Assembly (NCBI GenBank): GCA_019358985.1
Contig: JAHHIJ010000026.1
Location: 1-64,000 of the forward strand
DNA from: Tolypothrix brevis GSE-NOS-MK-07-07A
GTDB lineage: Bacteria; Cyanobacteriota; Cyanobacteriia; Cyanobacteriales; Nostocaceae
DNA: 64,000 nucleotides
Reading direction: 5' to 3'
Shown here: in pieces, positions 37,931-46,411 of the stretch
How the letters are laid out: the number at the start of each line of letters is the position of its first letter
How positions within the stretch are numbered: position 1 is the first letter of the stretch
Program-made: the position numbers and the translations under genes
The notes under the pieces: model-generated
Told to the model about the DNA's origin: nothing
What the model saw: the letters and a program-made list of their open reading frames with translations, nothing else
Database searches by the model: none

Positions 37931-38542
37931 ACCTACAACAACAGCAAACGCTCCTAAATCTATTGCTTGACGCGCCATTTGAGGTGAGGAAATGCCACCT
38001 TCACAAATGGCGGGAATGTCTAATTGTACCATCTGCTTGAGGAGTTCCCAGCCGGGGGGAGCAAGATGCTTAGTTGCAGCAGTGTATCCAAAAAGCGTTG
38101 TCCCTACAATGTCAGCACCAGCTTTTGTCGCTAAAATAGCCGCCTCGATTGTATCTACATCTGCCATTACTGGTTTGCCTAATTCCTGATGAATCCGGGC
38201 AATGATATCATTGAGAGTCTCACCACCAGGACGATTTCTCGTAGTCGCATCGATCGCTATAATATCCGCTCCCGCTTTTGCCACCGCAGACGCATGATGA
38301 AACTGTGGTGTAATATATACATCAGTTCCAGCTATAACTTGCTTCCATAGCCCAATAATTGGCACTTTCACTTGTTCTCGCACGGCGCTGATGTGCGCTG
38401 GAGTATCGATTCTTACGCCAACTGCACCGTTATTTACAGATGCTAGAGCGATCGCAGCAATTACTTTTGGTTCATGCAGTGGCGAATCAACAGGCGCTTG
38501 ACATGAGATAATTAGTTTGTGACGTAGGGTTTCTATTGACAT
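37874..38542 (-). CDS. nanE: N-acetylmannosamine-6-phosphate 2-epimerase
   Basis: Converts ManNAc-6-phosphate to GlcNAc-6-phosphate. 222 residues of a TIM barrel with the NanE pattern: LIISCQAPVDSPLHEP near the N-terminus, GAVGVRID, VPIIGLWKQV (catalytic-type Lys), ITPQFHHASAVAKAGADIIAIDAT, VMADVDT (metal or substrate Asp-Asp), GADIVGTTLFGYT and ICEGGISSPQ with FAVVVGTAIT. The last codon and the stop (ATG TAA) lie within the arm of a palindromic repeat, so the natural C-terminus has been reset by the repeat. In cyanobacteria nanE is usually solitary, as here; its role may be in recycling of amino sugars. Confidence 0.92.
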   Translation of the reverse strand: MSIETLRHKLIISCQAPVDSPLHEPKVIAAIALASVNNGAVGVRIDTPAHISAVREQVKVPIIGLWKQVIAGTDVYITPQFHHASAVAKAGADIIAIDATTRNRPGGETLNDIIARIHQELGKPVMADVDTIEAAILATKAGADIVGTTLFGYTAATKHLAPPGWELLKQMVQLDIPAICEGGISSPQMARQAIDLGAFAVVVGTAITGIDFQVQAYQSALM

Positions 38543-38632
38543 GGAGGGGGATGGGGGAGAGGAGGCGATCGCTTATGAATTAAACCTCAAACTAGCGTAT
38601 AATATTTCATCTGAAAACGGTAATAGAAGATT

Positions 38633-41600
38633 ATGCATCGAATAAATGCCACATCTGTAGGATTAAACAACTCAGAAGGCGTAGTTTTTTTTGAACAAAC
38701 TCCAGCCCCTTTGGTGTTTATTACGGCTGCTGATACCGATATTCAGACTTTAGCCGTTGCATTTCCCAAATTACCATCAACATTTCCGGCATTAAGAGTT
38801 GCCAATTTATTACAGTTACAGAATCAAATAAACATTGACACATACGCCGAGCAAGTTTTGGAATTTGCCCAGGTAATAATTTTACGACTATTAGGAGGAC
38901 GTTCTTATTGGTCTTACGGTTTGGAAGTAGTGCAGGAAATTGTCGAGCGTAATGGCACAACTCTCATTGTAATGCCAGGAGACGATGCTCTTGATGGCGA
39001 TTTAATCACTTTATCAACCTGCCCTCTAACTGCTGTAAACCAAGTATGGCAATACTTCCGCGAAGGTGGTGTAGAAAATATTGTCAATGCTTTCAAGTAT
39101 ATTGCCGATACTTGCCTTTCAACTTCTTTTAATCCCCCATCACCGCAAGTAGTGCCGCGTGTCGGTTTGTATTCCCCCCCCGTAGAGACGCGATTAATCG
39201 CGTCTCTACCCAAAGTCGGCATCATCTTCTACCGCGCTCATTATCTAGCGGGAAATACCAAGGTGATTGATGCTTTGTGTGAAGCTTTGGCAAAGCGGAA
39301 TTTAGAACCTGTGCCTTTGTTTATTTCTTCATTGCGCGATCCTGATGTCCAAGCTGAGTTAATCGAGTTTTTCCAGCCAAAGGACTCAGAACAAGTTGCG
39401 CTGCTTTTGAATACTACCAGTTTTTCTTTGGCGCGGTTGGATACAGAAACACCCCAGCTGGAACTTTGGCAAAAATTAGATGTGCCGGTGTTGCAGGTTA
39501 TTCTTTCTAGTGGTTCCCTTCAGCAGTGGGAGTCGCAGTTTCAAGGACTTTCACCCCGCGATATGGCTATGAATGTAGCTTTGCCGGAAGTGGATGGACG
39601 GATTATTAGCCGCGCTGTGTCTTTTAAAGCTGTGCAAACTCGCAATCCGAATTTAGAGACGGATGTGGTAGTTTATGAAGCGATCGCCTCACGGATTTCG
39701 TTTGTCGCTGATTTGGCAGCGAATTGGGTGCGTCTACGGTTAACACCACCCGAAGAACGTCATGTAGCTTTAATTTTGGCTAATTATCCCACCCGCGATG
39801 GTCGCATTGCGAATGGTGTGGGATTGGATACGCCGGCTAGTTGTGTGGAAATTCTTAAGGCTTTGCAATCTGCGGGATATCATGTGGAAAATCTACCCGC
39901 AGATGGAGACGAGTTGATTCAATGTCTTATAAGTGGGGTGACGAATGATCCCGAAGGTCGGGACTGGCGTCCGGTACGGCAATGTGTTTCTATGGGGGAG
40001 TATGGGGAGTATTTTAGTGGTTTACCGGAGGGGGTAAGGCAGGCTGTTGGTGAGCGGTGGGGTTTTGAAACGAACCGCAGAGAAGCGAAGGACACGAAGG
40101 AAGAAGAAACTAAGTATTATTCCCCCCCTCTCCCCCTCCCCCCCTCTCCTCCTTTCCCCATTCCCGGTGTTCAATTCGGTAATGTCTTTGTGGGTGTTCA
40201 GCCGGCGCGGGGTTATGATATTGACCCTAGCTTGAATTATCATGCGCCAGATTTGGAACCAACTCATGCTTATTTGGCTTTTTATTATTGGGTAAGGAAA
40301 TGTTTTGCTGCTGATGCTGTGGTTCATGTGGGCAAACATGGAAATCTGGAATGGCTACCTGGTAAAAGTGTGGCTTTATCGGATGGTTGTTATCCGGAAG
40401 TGGCTTTGGGAGCGCTTCCGCATTTGTATCCTTTTATTGTGAATGATCCTGGTGAGGGTTCACAAGCAAAGCGTCGCGCTCAAGCGGTGATTATAGATCA
40501 TTTGACGCCGCCGATGACTCGTGCGGAACTTTACGGTTCTTTGCAGCAGTTGGAAAATTTGATTGATGAGTATTATGAGGCTGAAAGTTTAGATCCTTCC
40601 CGTTTACGGACGATAGGCGATCGCATTACTCAATTAATTCTTCAAGAAAATTTACATCTCGATTTTCAAGTTAGGCAAAATCAAGAGTCTTCTGTTTTAC
40701 CTTTTGATTTATCGGTTTTACCTTCTATTGATGGTTATCTTTGTGAATTAAAAGAGGCTCAAATCCGCGATGGGTTACACATTTTTGGCAAATGTCCTGA
40801 TGGTCGTCAGTTGCGAGATTTAATTGTGGCGATCGCACGTCTTCCCAATCGTCATCATATCGGATTTACCCGTGCGATCGCTGAAAATTTAGGTTTAGAT
40901 TTTGACCCCATCACAGCAAATTTGGCAGATGCGTTTTTTCTCACGCAAAGTACCAAAAACGCAGAGTCTGAAGATGATGAGCTTTCGATCAAACGCGAGA
41001 AACTTAATCATTGTCGCACTTTAGGCGATGTTGTTGAAGTCTTAGAAGAATACGCAGCCGAATTAGTCGAACAATTGATTACAGACGCGATTAATGGCAT
41101 CTCTTGTACAGACGCGATTAATCGCGTCTCCCCCGTTTTAAACTGGATACAATCGCGTCTTCTCCCCGCTCTCCAACAAACGGACGAAGAAATTACTTAT
41201 TTATTACACGGACTTGATGGGGGATATGTTCCTAGCGCTCCTGCCGGCGCTCCCACACGCGGACGCCCGGAAGTGTTGCCTACAGGTAGAAACTTTTACT
41301 CAATTGATATCCGCGCTATTCCCACTGAAACCGCTTGGGATATCGGCAGGAAGGCAGCGGAAACTCTCATTGAAACTTACACCCAGGAAAATGGGGAGTA
41401 TCCAAAAACACTAGCTTTATCTGTGTGGGGAACTGCCACAATGCGGACTGGCGGTGATGACATCGCTGAGGCGCTAGCTTTGCTCGGTGTGCAGCCTGTG
41501 TGGGATGGGATGGCGCGGCGGGTGGTGGATTTGGAAGTTTTGCCCCTTTCGGTTTTGGGGCGTCCTCGCGTAGATGTGACGTTGCGGATTTCTGGCTTTT

Positions 41601-42571
41601 TTCGGGATGCTTTCCCCAATTTAATTGATTTATTTGATACAGCGGTGCAAGCGGTGGCGGCGTTAGATGAACCCATAGCACAAAACCCCTTAGCCGCGCA
41701 AGTACAGGAAGAAACAGATTTGTGGACGGCACAAGGTTTAACTTTAGAAGAAGCCCAAATGCGATCGCGTTACCGGATTTTTGGTTCTAAACCAGGTGCT
41801 TACGGTGCTGGACTCCAAGGTTTAATCGAATCACAAAATTGGACAGATGACAACGATTTAGCTCGTGCTTACATGAATTGGAGTTGCTACGCTTATTCTT
41901 CGGAAAAAGAAGGCAGGGGGCAGGGGGCAGGGGGCAGGGGGCAAACTCCCTTATCTTCCTTATCTTCCCCATCTCCCTTGTCTCCCCCATCCCCAGCTGC
42001 CAATCCCGAAGCATTTGAGCAACGCTTAAAGCACATGCAAATAGTGCTGCAAAACCAAGATAACCGCGAACATGATTTGCTCGATTCTGATGATTATTAT
42101 CAATTTCAAGGCGGTTTAACAGCAGCAGTACGTTCCATACAGGGAAAAAATCCTCAAACCTATTTTGGTGATAATTCTATTCCCGCTAACCCACGAGTTC
42201 GTCACTTGAAAGAAGAAATCGCACGGGTATATCGTTCTCGTGTAGTTAATCCTAAGTGGATTGAGGGAATGATGCGCCACGGTTATAAAGGAGCGTTTGA
42301 AATGGCAGCAACGGTGGATTATTTATTTGCCTACGATGCTACAGCAAAATGCGTCGAAGACCATATGTATCAGGGGATTTTCGATGCTTATTTAGGCGAT
42401 CGCACAGTCTGTGAATTTATCCAAGAAAAAAATCCCTGGGCATTGCGTGATATTGCTGAGAGAATGTTAGAAGCACATAAACGTGATTTATGGCAGGATA
42501 TAAATATAGAAACAATCGAAAATTTGCGAAACTTAGTTCATCAAGCTGAAGCAGCAATTGAAGAAAAATAA
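38633..42571 (+). CDS. cobN: Cobaltochelatase subunit CobN with in-frame repeat insertions
   Basis: The large subunit of the ATP-dependent aerobic cobalt chelatase, inserting Co2+ into hydrogenobyrinic acid a,c-diamide for vitamin B12. It is related to magnesium chelatase ChlH; N-terminal PLVFITAADTDIQTLA, LGGRSYWSYG, HVGKHGNLEWLPGKSVALS and LSVWGTATMRTGGDDIAEALALLG are characteristic. 1312 residues, somewhat longer than the usual 1230-1270. Four stretches do not look like CobN and coincide with intergenic-type repeats: about 181-193, 477-510, 816-834 and 1092-1122. All keep the frame. It is downstream of and divergent from nanE, with the start at a single ATG. Without the repeats the protein looks normal, so function is likely kept. 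Confidence 0.93.
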   Translation: MHRINATSVGLNNSEGVVFFEQTPAPLVFITAADTDIQTLAVAFPKLPSTFPALRVANLLQLQNQINIDTYAEQVLEFAQVIILRLLGGRSYWSYGLEVVQEIVERNGTTLIVMPGDDALDGDLITLSTCPLTAVNQVWQYFREGGVENIVNAFKYIADTCLSTSFNPPSPQVVPRVGLYSPPVETRLIASLPKVGIIFYRAHYLAGNTKVIDALCEALAKRNLEPVPLFISSLRDPDVQAELIEFFQPKDSEQVALLLNTTSFSLARLDTETPQLELWQKLDVPVLQVILSSGSLQQWESQFQGLSPRDMAMNVALPEVDGRIISRAVSFKAVQTRNPNLETDVVVYEAIASRISFVADLAANWVRLRLTPPEERHVALILANYPTRDGRIANGVGLDTPASCVEILKALQSAGYHVENLPADGDELIQCLISGVTNDPEGRDWRPVRQCVSMGEYGEYFSGLPEGVRQAVGERWGFETNRREAKDTKEEETKYYSPPLPLPPSPPFPIPGVQFGNVFVGVQPARGYDIDPSLNYHAPDLEPTHAYLAFYYWVRKCFAADAVVHVGKHGNLEWLPGKSVALSDGCYPEVALGALPHLYPFIVNDPGEGSQAKRRAQAVIIDHLTPPMTRAELYGSLQQLENLIDEYYEAESLDPSRLRTIGDRITQLILQENLHLDFQVRQNQESSVLPFDLSVLPSIDGYLCELKEAQIRDGLHIFGKCPDGRQLRDLIVAIARLPNRHHIGFTRAIAENLGLDFDPITANLADAFFLTQSTKNAESEDDELSIKREKLNHCRTLGDVVEVLEEYAAELVEQLITDAINGISCTDAINRVSPVLNWIQSRLLPALQQTDEEITYLLHGLDGGYVPSAPAGAPTRGRPEVLPTGRNFYSIDIRAIPTETAWDIGRKAAETLIETYTQENGEYPKTLALSVWGTATMRTGGDDIAEALALLGVQPVWDGMARRVVDLEVLPLSVLGRPRVDVTLRISGFFRDAFPNLIDLFDTAVQAVAALDEPIAQNPLAAQVQEETDLWTAQGLTLEEAQMRSRYRIFGSKPGAYGAGLQGLIESQNWTDDNDLARAYMNWSCYAYSSEKEGRGQGAGGRGQTPLSSLSSPSPLSPPSPAANPEAFEQRLKHMQIVLQNQDNREHDLLDSDDYYQFQGGLTAAVRSIQGKNPQTYFGDNSIPANPRVRHLKEEIARVYRSRVVNPKWIEGMMRHGYKGAFEMAATVDYLFAYDATAKCVEDHMYQGIFDAYLGDRTVCEFIQEKNPWALRDIAERMLEAHKRDLWQDINIETIENLRNLVHQAEAAIEEK
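39182..39209 (+). repeat. Palindromic repeat inside cobN (CGATTAATCG core)
   Basis: GTAGAGACGCGATT / AATCGCGTCTCTAC is perfect over 28 bases and encodes VETRLIASL in frame. It is the same family as the intergenic palindromes. Confidence 0.85.
40062..40165 (+). repeat. Gene-embedded repeat and C-rich tract in cobN
   Basis: GAAACGAACCGCAGAGAAGC begins a purine-rich block of the Nostocales 'CGCAGAG' repeat type, followed by a CCCCCCTCTCCCCC tract, together coding ETNRREAKDTKEEETKYY and a Pro-rich run. Both types normally occur between genes. Confidence 0.75.
41081..41131 (+). repeat. Two half-copies of the CGATTAATCG palindrome in cobN
   Basis: ACAGACGCGATTAATGGCAT followed by CTTGTACAGACGCGATTAAT and CGCGTCTC: a duplicated palindrome arm, coding TDAINGISCTDAINRVS in frame. 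Confidence 0.7.
41908..41997 (+). repeat. G-rich then CT-rich low-complexity insertion in cobN
   Basis: Four to five GGCAGGG units followed by CTTATCTTCC/CATCTCCC units, coding GRGQGAGGRGQ and a Ser/Pro run. These heptamer and decamer runs are typical intergenic short tandem repeats of filamentous cyanobacteria. Confidence 0.75.
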
Positions 42572-42599
42572 GGAAATACAGGTGTTTTAGGAAACAACT

Positions 42600-43802
42600 A
42601 TGGAGAATCTAGCGTATTTACATTTAGCTTTTGTCTACGAAGAAAGCCCATCCAGTGAATTAGTTTCCCTTAGCGGTTTATTAAATAAAGCAGCAGCACC
42701 CGACTGGAAACGTCTTTCTAGCAAGGCTTGGGGATATATGCTACCCCTTGCCGTCACCTTATCTGTTCTTTCTGTTGTTAGCAGCGCTCTGGCGCTAGAA
42801 AGGGGTGATCAAGGACCTTCTGTCAGGAACCTGCAACAACAATTACAACGGACAGGATTTTATCAAGCTCCTGTAAGTCAAGTATTTGACTTTCCCACAG
42901 AAGATGCTGTGAGACGCTTTCAAAAATCTGCTGGTTTACCAGTTGATGGCGTTGCCAGCACAAATACTTTACAAAAATTAGATAGTTGGCGTGCTTCATC
43001 TGAGGGTAGACAAGCTAACAAACCTGTTGTTGTAAACACAGAAACAGAAGCGAAAAAACCCACTCCAACTACAGAAGCGAAAAAACCCACTCCAACTACA
43101 GAAGCGAAAAAACCCACTCCAACTACAGAAGCGAAAAAACCCACTCCAACTACAGTTGCTACCAAACGTAGTAATGCCAAATTACTCGCTAGAGGTGACG
43201 AAGGTGAAGAGGTGAGAGTTTTGCAAGAACGGTTACGAGTAGCAGGCTATTATAAGGGTAACTCGACCGGCATATTTGGTTCGATTACTGAAGAAGCTGT
43301 TAAGCGCTTCCAACAAGCTTATAAATTAGATGCTGATGGTGTTGTTGGACCGGAAACACAACGCAGATTGCCGGCAAGTGGCATTGGTTATGGAGAAGAT
43401 ACTCCCAAAGCTAGGAATGATGGCAAACTGAAAATAGGCGATCGCGGTGAGGCAGTTAGAGTTGTTCAAGAACAGTTAATTAAAGCCGGATATTTAGAGG
43501 GAGAGGCAAATGGCTACTACGGACCCAATACAGCATCTGCTGTTCGTAAGTTTCAAACCGCTAATTATTTGGCATCAAGTGGTGTAGCCGGTCCTACTAC
43601 CAGAGGCAAATTATATAGTTTAGTTACCTCTGGTACCAAGAATGAGTTTAATGTCTTGGAAATTCAACGACGACTACATGAAAGAGGTTTTTATAAAGGT
43701 ACCCTCAACGGTGTGATGGGGAATGACACCAAAAAAGCGATTAGACAGGCACAATTGTTTTACGGCATCAGTCTCAATGACGTTAAAAGCGGACGCTACT
43801 AG
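42600..43802 (+). CDS. Peptidoglycan-binding protein, counterpart of alr1690
   Basis: 400 residues. Residues 1-40 are a cytoplasmic lead (MENLAYLHLAFVYEE), a hydrophobic segment at about 47-62 (YMLPLAVTLSVLSVVSSALA) serves as signal or anchor, and four PG_binding_1 modules follow: LERGDQGPSVRNLQQQLQ, LARGDEGEEVRVLQERLR, LKIGDRGEAVRVVQEQLI and NEFNVLEIQRRLHERG. Between the first two lies a linker of four TEAKKPTPT units encoded by exact 27-bp DNA repeats. It binds the wall. Its position, converging on furA with sigC beyond, matches alr1690-furA-sigC in Nostoc PCC 7120. In that strain the alr1690 transcript reads through as the antisense RNA of furA. Confidence 0.88.
   Translation: MENLAYLHLAFVYEESPSSELVSLSGLLNKAAAPDWKRLSSKAWGYMLPLAVTLSVLSVVSSALALERGDQGPSVRNLQQQLQRTGFYQAPVSQVFDFPTEDAVRRFQKSAGLPVDGVASTNTLQKLDSWRASSEGRQANKPVVVNTETEAKKPTPTTEAKKPTPTTEAKKPTPTTEAKKPTPTTVATKRSNAKLLARGDEGEEVRVLQERLRVAGYYKGNSTGIFGSITEEAVKRFQQAYKLDADGVVGPETQRRLPASGIGYGEDTPKARNDGKLKIGDRGEAVRVVQEQLIKAGYLEGEANGYYGPNTASAVRKFQTANYLASSGVAGPTTRGKLYSLVTSGTKNEFNVLEIQRRLHERGFYKGTLNGVMGNDTKKAIRQAQLFYGISLNDVKSGRY
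43044..43151 (+). repeat. Four tandem 27-bp units within the peptidoglycan-binding gene
   Basis: The unit starts ACAGAAGCGAAAAAACCCAC and is repeated four times with no change, coding TEAKKPTPT. Exact repeats like this easily expand or contract. Confidence 0.9.
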
Positions 43803-43927
43803 CATCCGCTTCGGTGTTGTCAATATAAGTCCCCAATTGGTTGCTTACCCTCCATCACAGCAATTGGAAATTAACTAAAAATTTCATGATGGTTGTTGTG
43901 TAGCGCGATCGCTGATAACCCCAAGTG

Positions 43928-44383
43928 CTAAAGTGGCATGAGCGCCCGCTGGCACTTGGGACAAACCGCATGGATTGCTAGTTGACAGTCAAGCAACTGA
44001 TAGCCTTCTTTTTGAGCAGTTTTTGCACCAATTTTTAAAATAGAGTCGTTTTTGAACTCAATAGTCGCGTTGCATCTTACACAAATCAGATGATGGTGAT
44101 GATGCGGATAAGGCTGGTTGAGTTCATAATGTTTATGTCCCTCTCCCAATTCTAATTCCCGTAAAATTCCCATCCGTGCCATCAACTTCAAGGTGCGATA
44201 GATAGTTGATAAGCTGATTCCTTCGCCATCGACTTCTAATCTATGGTAAAGATCCTCTGCACTGAGATGTTCCCCTTGGGGAAGTTCCTGAAAAATATGT
44301 AGAACTGTTTCGCGTTGGGGAGTCAGACGCCACCCGCGTTCGTTTAATTCTGCCCTGAGTGAAGTAGCTGAGTAGATAGTCAT
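43928..44383 (-). CDS. furA: Ferric uptake regulator FurA
   Basis: The iron- and redox-responsive master repressor. 151 residues: winged helix with RLTPQRETVLHIFQ and SLSTIYRTLKLMARMGILREL (recognition helix near 59-72), then the dimerisation domain with PHHHHHLICVRC (91-104). Five cysteines lie at 101, 104, 133, 141 and 144, the exact positions of Nostoc PCC 7120 FurA, including the CVRC and CPKC pairs (the second gives thiol-disulfide reductase activity there). The ATG is preferred to a TTG 18 bases upstream because it gives the FurA length. Neighbours sigC and the peptidoglycan-binding gene repeat the Nostoc order. A palindrome at 44498 may be an autoregulatory site. Confidence 0.93.
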   Translation of the reverse strand: MTIYSATSLRAELNERGWRLTPQRETVLHIFQELPQGEHLSAEDLYHRLEVDGEGISLSTIYRTLKLMARMGILRELELGEGHKHYELNQPYPHHHHHLICVRCNATIEFKNDSILKIGAKTAQKEGYQLLDCQLAIHAVCPKCQRALMPL

Positions 44384-44497
44384 ACTAATTTTTCTCAACA
44401 AAGCCTGTTAGTTGAGAATATAACAAAAATTTTGAGCAATTTGCAACAATCATAGCTTATTGCGAATATTTACTAAATGCTCTCACAAAAGTCACGG

Positions 44498-44519
44498 GAT
44501 CTTGATGAGAATCAAGATC
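44498..44519. promoter_or_regulatory. Candidate iron box upstream of furA
   Basis: GATCTTGAT-GAGA-ATCAAGATC is a perfect 9-bp inverted repeat about 115 bases upstream of the furA ATG. It resembles the dyad symmetry and AT content of Fur boxes, and FurA is known to autoregulate. The match is only approximate. Confidence 0.4.
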
Positions 44520-44647
44520 ATCAGCGATTCCCGCCCCCAAGGACTTGTCACAAAAATTATGAGTTGAGTTAATCTAACTCAAATGCAAATAATTTCCTAT
44601 AAGTCAAGAATTCATTAGTCCAGAGTCAATAGTCTGGGGTTGAGCGA

Positions 44648-44676
44648 CTATTGACTATTGACTATTCACCATTGAC
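44648..44676. repeat. Short tandem heptamer repeat
   Basis: GACTATT occurs three times in succession, followed by CACCATT and GACTAAG. It overlaps the sigC stop. This fits the STRR class of filamentous cyanobacteria. Confidence 0.75.
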
Positions 44677-45935
44677 TAAGTTAGAGATTCCATATAGTCA
44701 CGGATCAAATTGCGGCGCTTGGGTTGGCGCAACTTTTGCAAAGCTTTGGATTCAATTTGCCGTACTCGTTCACGCGATAATTCCAGTGCGCGTCCAATTT
44801 CTGCTAATGAGTAAGGATGACCATCAGCTAAACCAAAGCGCATGAGAATAACATCGCGCTCGCGTTGGGTTAAATCTGACAAAAGATGCTGCAAGTCTCT
44901 TTGTAAAGATTCTCGCATTAACATTTGTTCTGGGGTAACACCGTCGGTTTCGAGCAATTCGCCTAATTCGGTGTCTTTATCTTTACCAACTTTAGTTTCT
45001 AGAGAAACGGAGCGAGGAACGCGTAACAAAACTTCCCGTACTTGAGCGGGAGTCATTTCTAACTCTACAGCTAAATCTTCCAAAGTCGGAGTGCGACCTT
45101 TTTCTTGGGCAATTTTGCGTTGAGCTTTCTTGATTTTGTTGAGCTTTTCGGTGATGTGGACAGGTAGACGGATTGTCCGGCTAGAAGTAGCGATCGCTCG
45201 TGTAATTCCTTGACGAATCCACCAGTAAGCGTAGGTGCTAAAGCGATAACCTTTGGTGGGATCAAACTTCTCAACTGCTCGCTCTAAGCCTAGTGTGCCT
45301 TCTTGGACTAAATCCAACAATTCCAAGCCACGATTTTGATATTTCTTCGCTACAGACACCACTAGGCGAAGATTAGCCTTGATCATGTGTTCTTTTGCTT
45401 GGAGTCCTTGGATCTTAACTTGCTCCAGTTCTTCCACTGTAATCTTGGCAATTTCTGCCCACCGCCGTTTGCCATCTGCTAAAGTCGGTTTGAGATCCGA
45501 CAAGATTATACCAGCAGTGGTTGCCCATCTTTCTAAGGATGGGCGATGTCCTAGTTCAGCTGTCAAACGTTCCTGAACTTCAATTAAGCGGAGATAGGGT
45601 GAAATTGTTGCATCTCCTTGCTTAGCAGCACTCGCAAGTAGTGTCCGCATCCGCAAGTAACGTTGAACTTTTTGAGCTTCTGAAACCTCTTCGTCCCGAC
45701 CTAACAACCGAACCCGACCAATTTCCTGAAGATACAGACGTACTAAGTCTGTGCTGCGACGGTTTGTGCTAGAAAAGCTAGCAGGCTCAACAGCTGCCTC
45801 TATTTCCAGTTCTTCCAGTTCTTCCAGTTCTTCTATTGGCAACTCAGTCTCATCAATTGTGAGTTCTGGGTCAAAAACCTGAGAGGACTGTTGGGTTTCG
45901 TAGGCTGCATCTGCGTAAAAAGATGTTGCTGGCAT
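44676..45935 (-). CDS. sigC: Group 2 RNA polymerase sigma factor SigC
   Basis: 419 residues. After a variable acidic N-terminus (about 1-60, with a run of EELEELEEL), region 1.2 (STDLVRLYLQEIGRVRLL), region 2 (EHMIKANLRLVVSVAKKYQNRGLELLDLVQEGTLGLERAVEKFDP and YRFSTYAYWWIRQGITRAIA), region 3 and region 4 (DLTQRERDVILMRFGL ... SLAEIGRALELSRERVRQIE) follow. These are the alternative primary-like sigma factors of cyanobacteria. MPATSFYADAAY matches the Nostoc SigC start, and the order sigC-furA is the Nostoc PCC 7120 order. SigC there responds to early nitrogen starvation. A TTG 30 bases upstream is not preferred. Confidence 0.92.
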   Translation of the reverse strand: MPATSFYADAAYETQQSSQVFDPELTIDETELPIEELEELEELEIEAAVEPASFSSTNRRSTDLVRLYLQEIGRVRLLGRDEEVSEAQKVQRYLRMRTLLASAAKQGDATISPYLRLIEVQERLTAELGHRPSLERWATTAGIILSDLKPTLADGKRRWAEIAKITVEELEQVKIQGLQAKEHMIKANLRLVVSVAKKYQNRGLELLDLVQEGTLGLERAVEKFDPTKGYRFSTYAYWWIRQGITRAIATSSRTIRLPVHITEKLNKIKKAQRKIAQEKGRTPTLEDLAVELEMTPAQVREVLLRVPRSVSLETKVGKDKDTELGELLETDGVTPEQMLMRESLQRDLQHLLSDLTQRERDVILMRFGLADGHPYSLAEIGRALELSRERVRQIESKALQKLRQPKRRNLIRDYMESLT

Positions 45936-46411
45936 AAGGATCGTCTCAATGGCTCCAGGTAACAATAGATTTCGGTCAGCTAATCAACTGTTGCTATTGT
46001 TCCCGTGATTTTAGGTGAACTAACACGGTTAAAGGTTCAGTTAGCAATTTTTTTAGAAAAAACTGTACTGATTTTCTTTGCTACCTTATATTGTAACTTT
46101 TTCGGCAGCTGAAATCTGATTGAACCAATAGCTATTCAAATCGTCAGCTGGTTGTTAAACTAGAAATTACTTAGTTAAGATTTTCACCTTAACTTATCTT
46201 GACTGTAACTTTTGTCACGTGGTATAAACATAGTAAGTAAAAATTACGTTTATCATACGCATAGTTCTATCTACATAGGCATCTGAGTGATTTCCTGAAG
46301 ATTTACTAAATTTTCATGCTTAGATTATTGGTAGTGGGTAGTGGATAGTTTTTCTAACCAACAACGCTCCAACTATCAACTATCAACCATCAATTAACCA
46401 TTTCCACAAGA
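45936..46411. other. Gene-free region upstream of sigC (476 bp)
   Basis: AT-rich, probably holding the sigC promoter near its start. At 46365-46398 there is another short tandem run (AACTATC / AACCATC units). Otherwise nothing is seen. Confidence 0.5.

Noticed and set aside
43044-43151. 27-bp exact repeats
   Set aside because: Adjacent without spacers and coding for TEAKKPTPT; not a CRISPR array.
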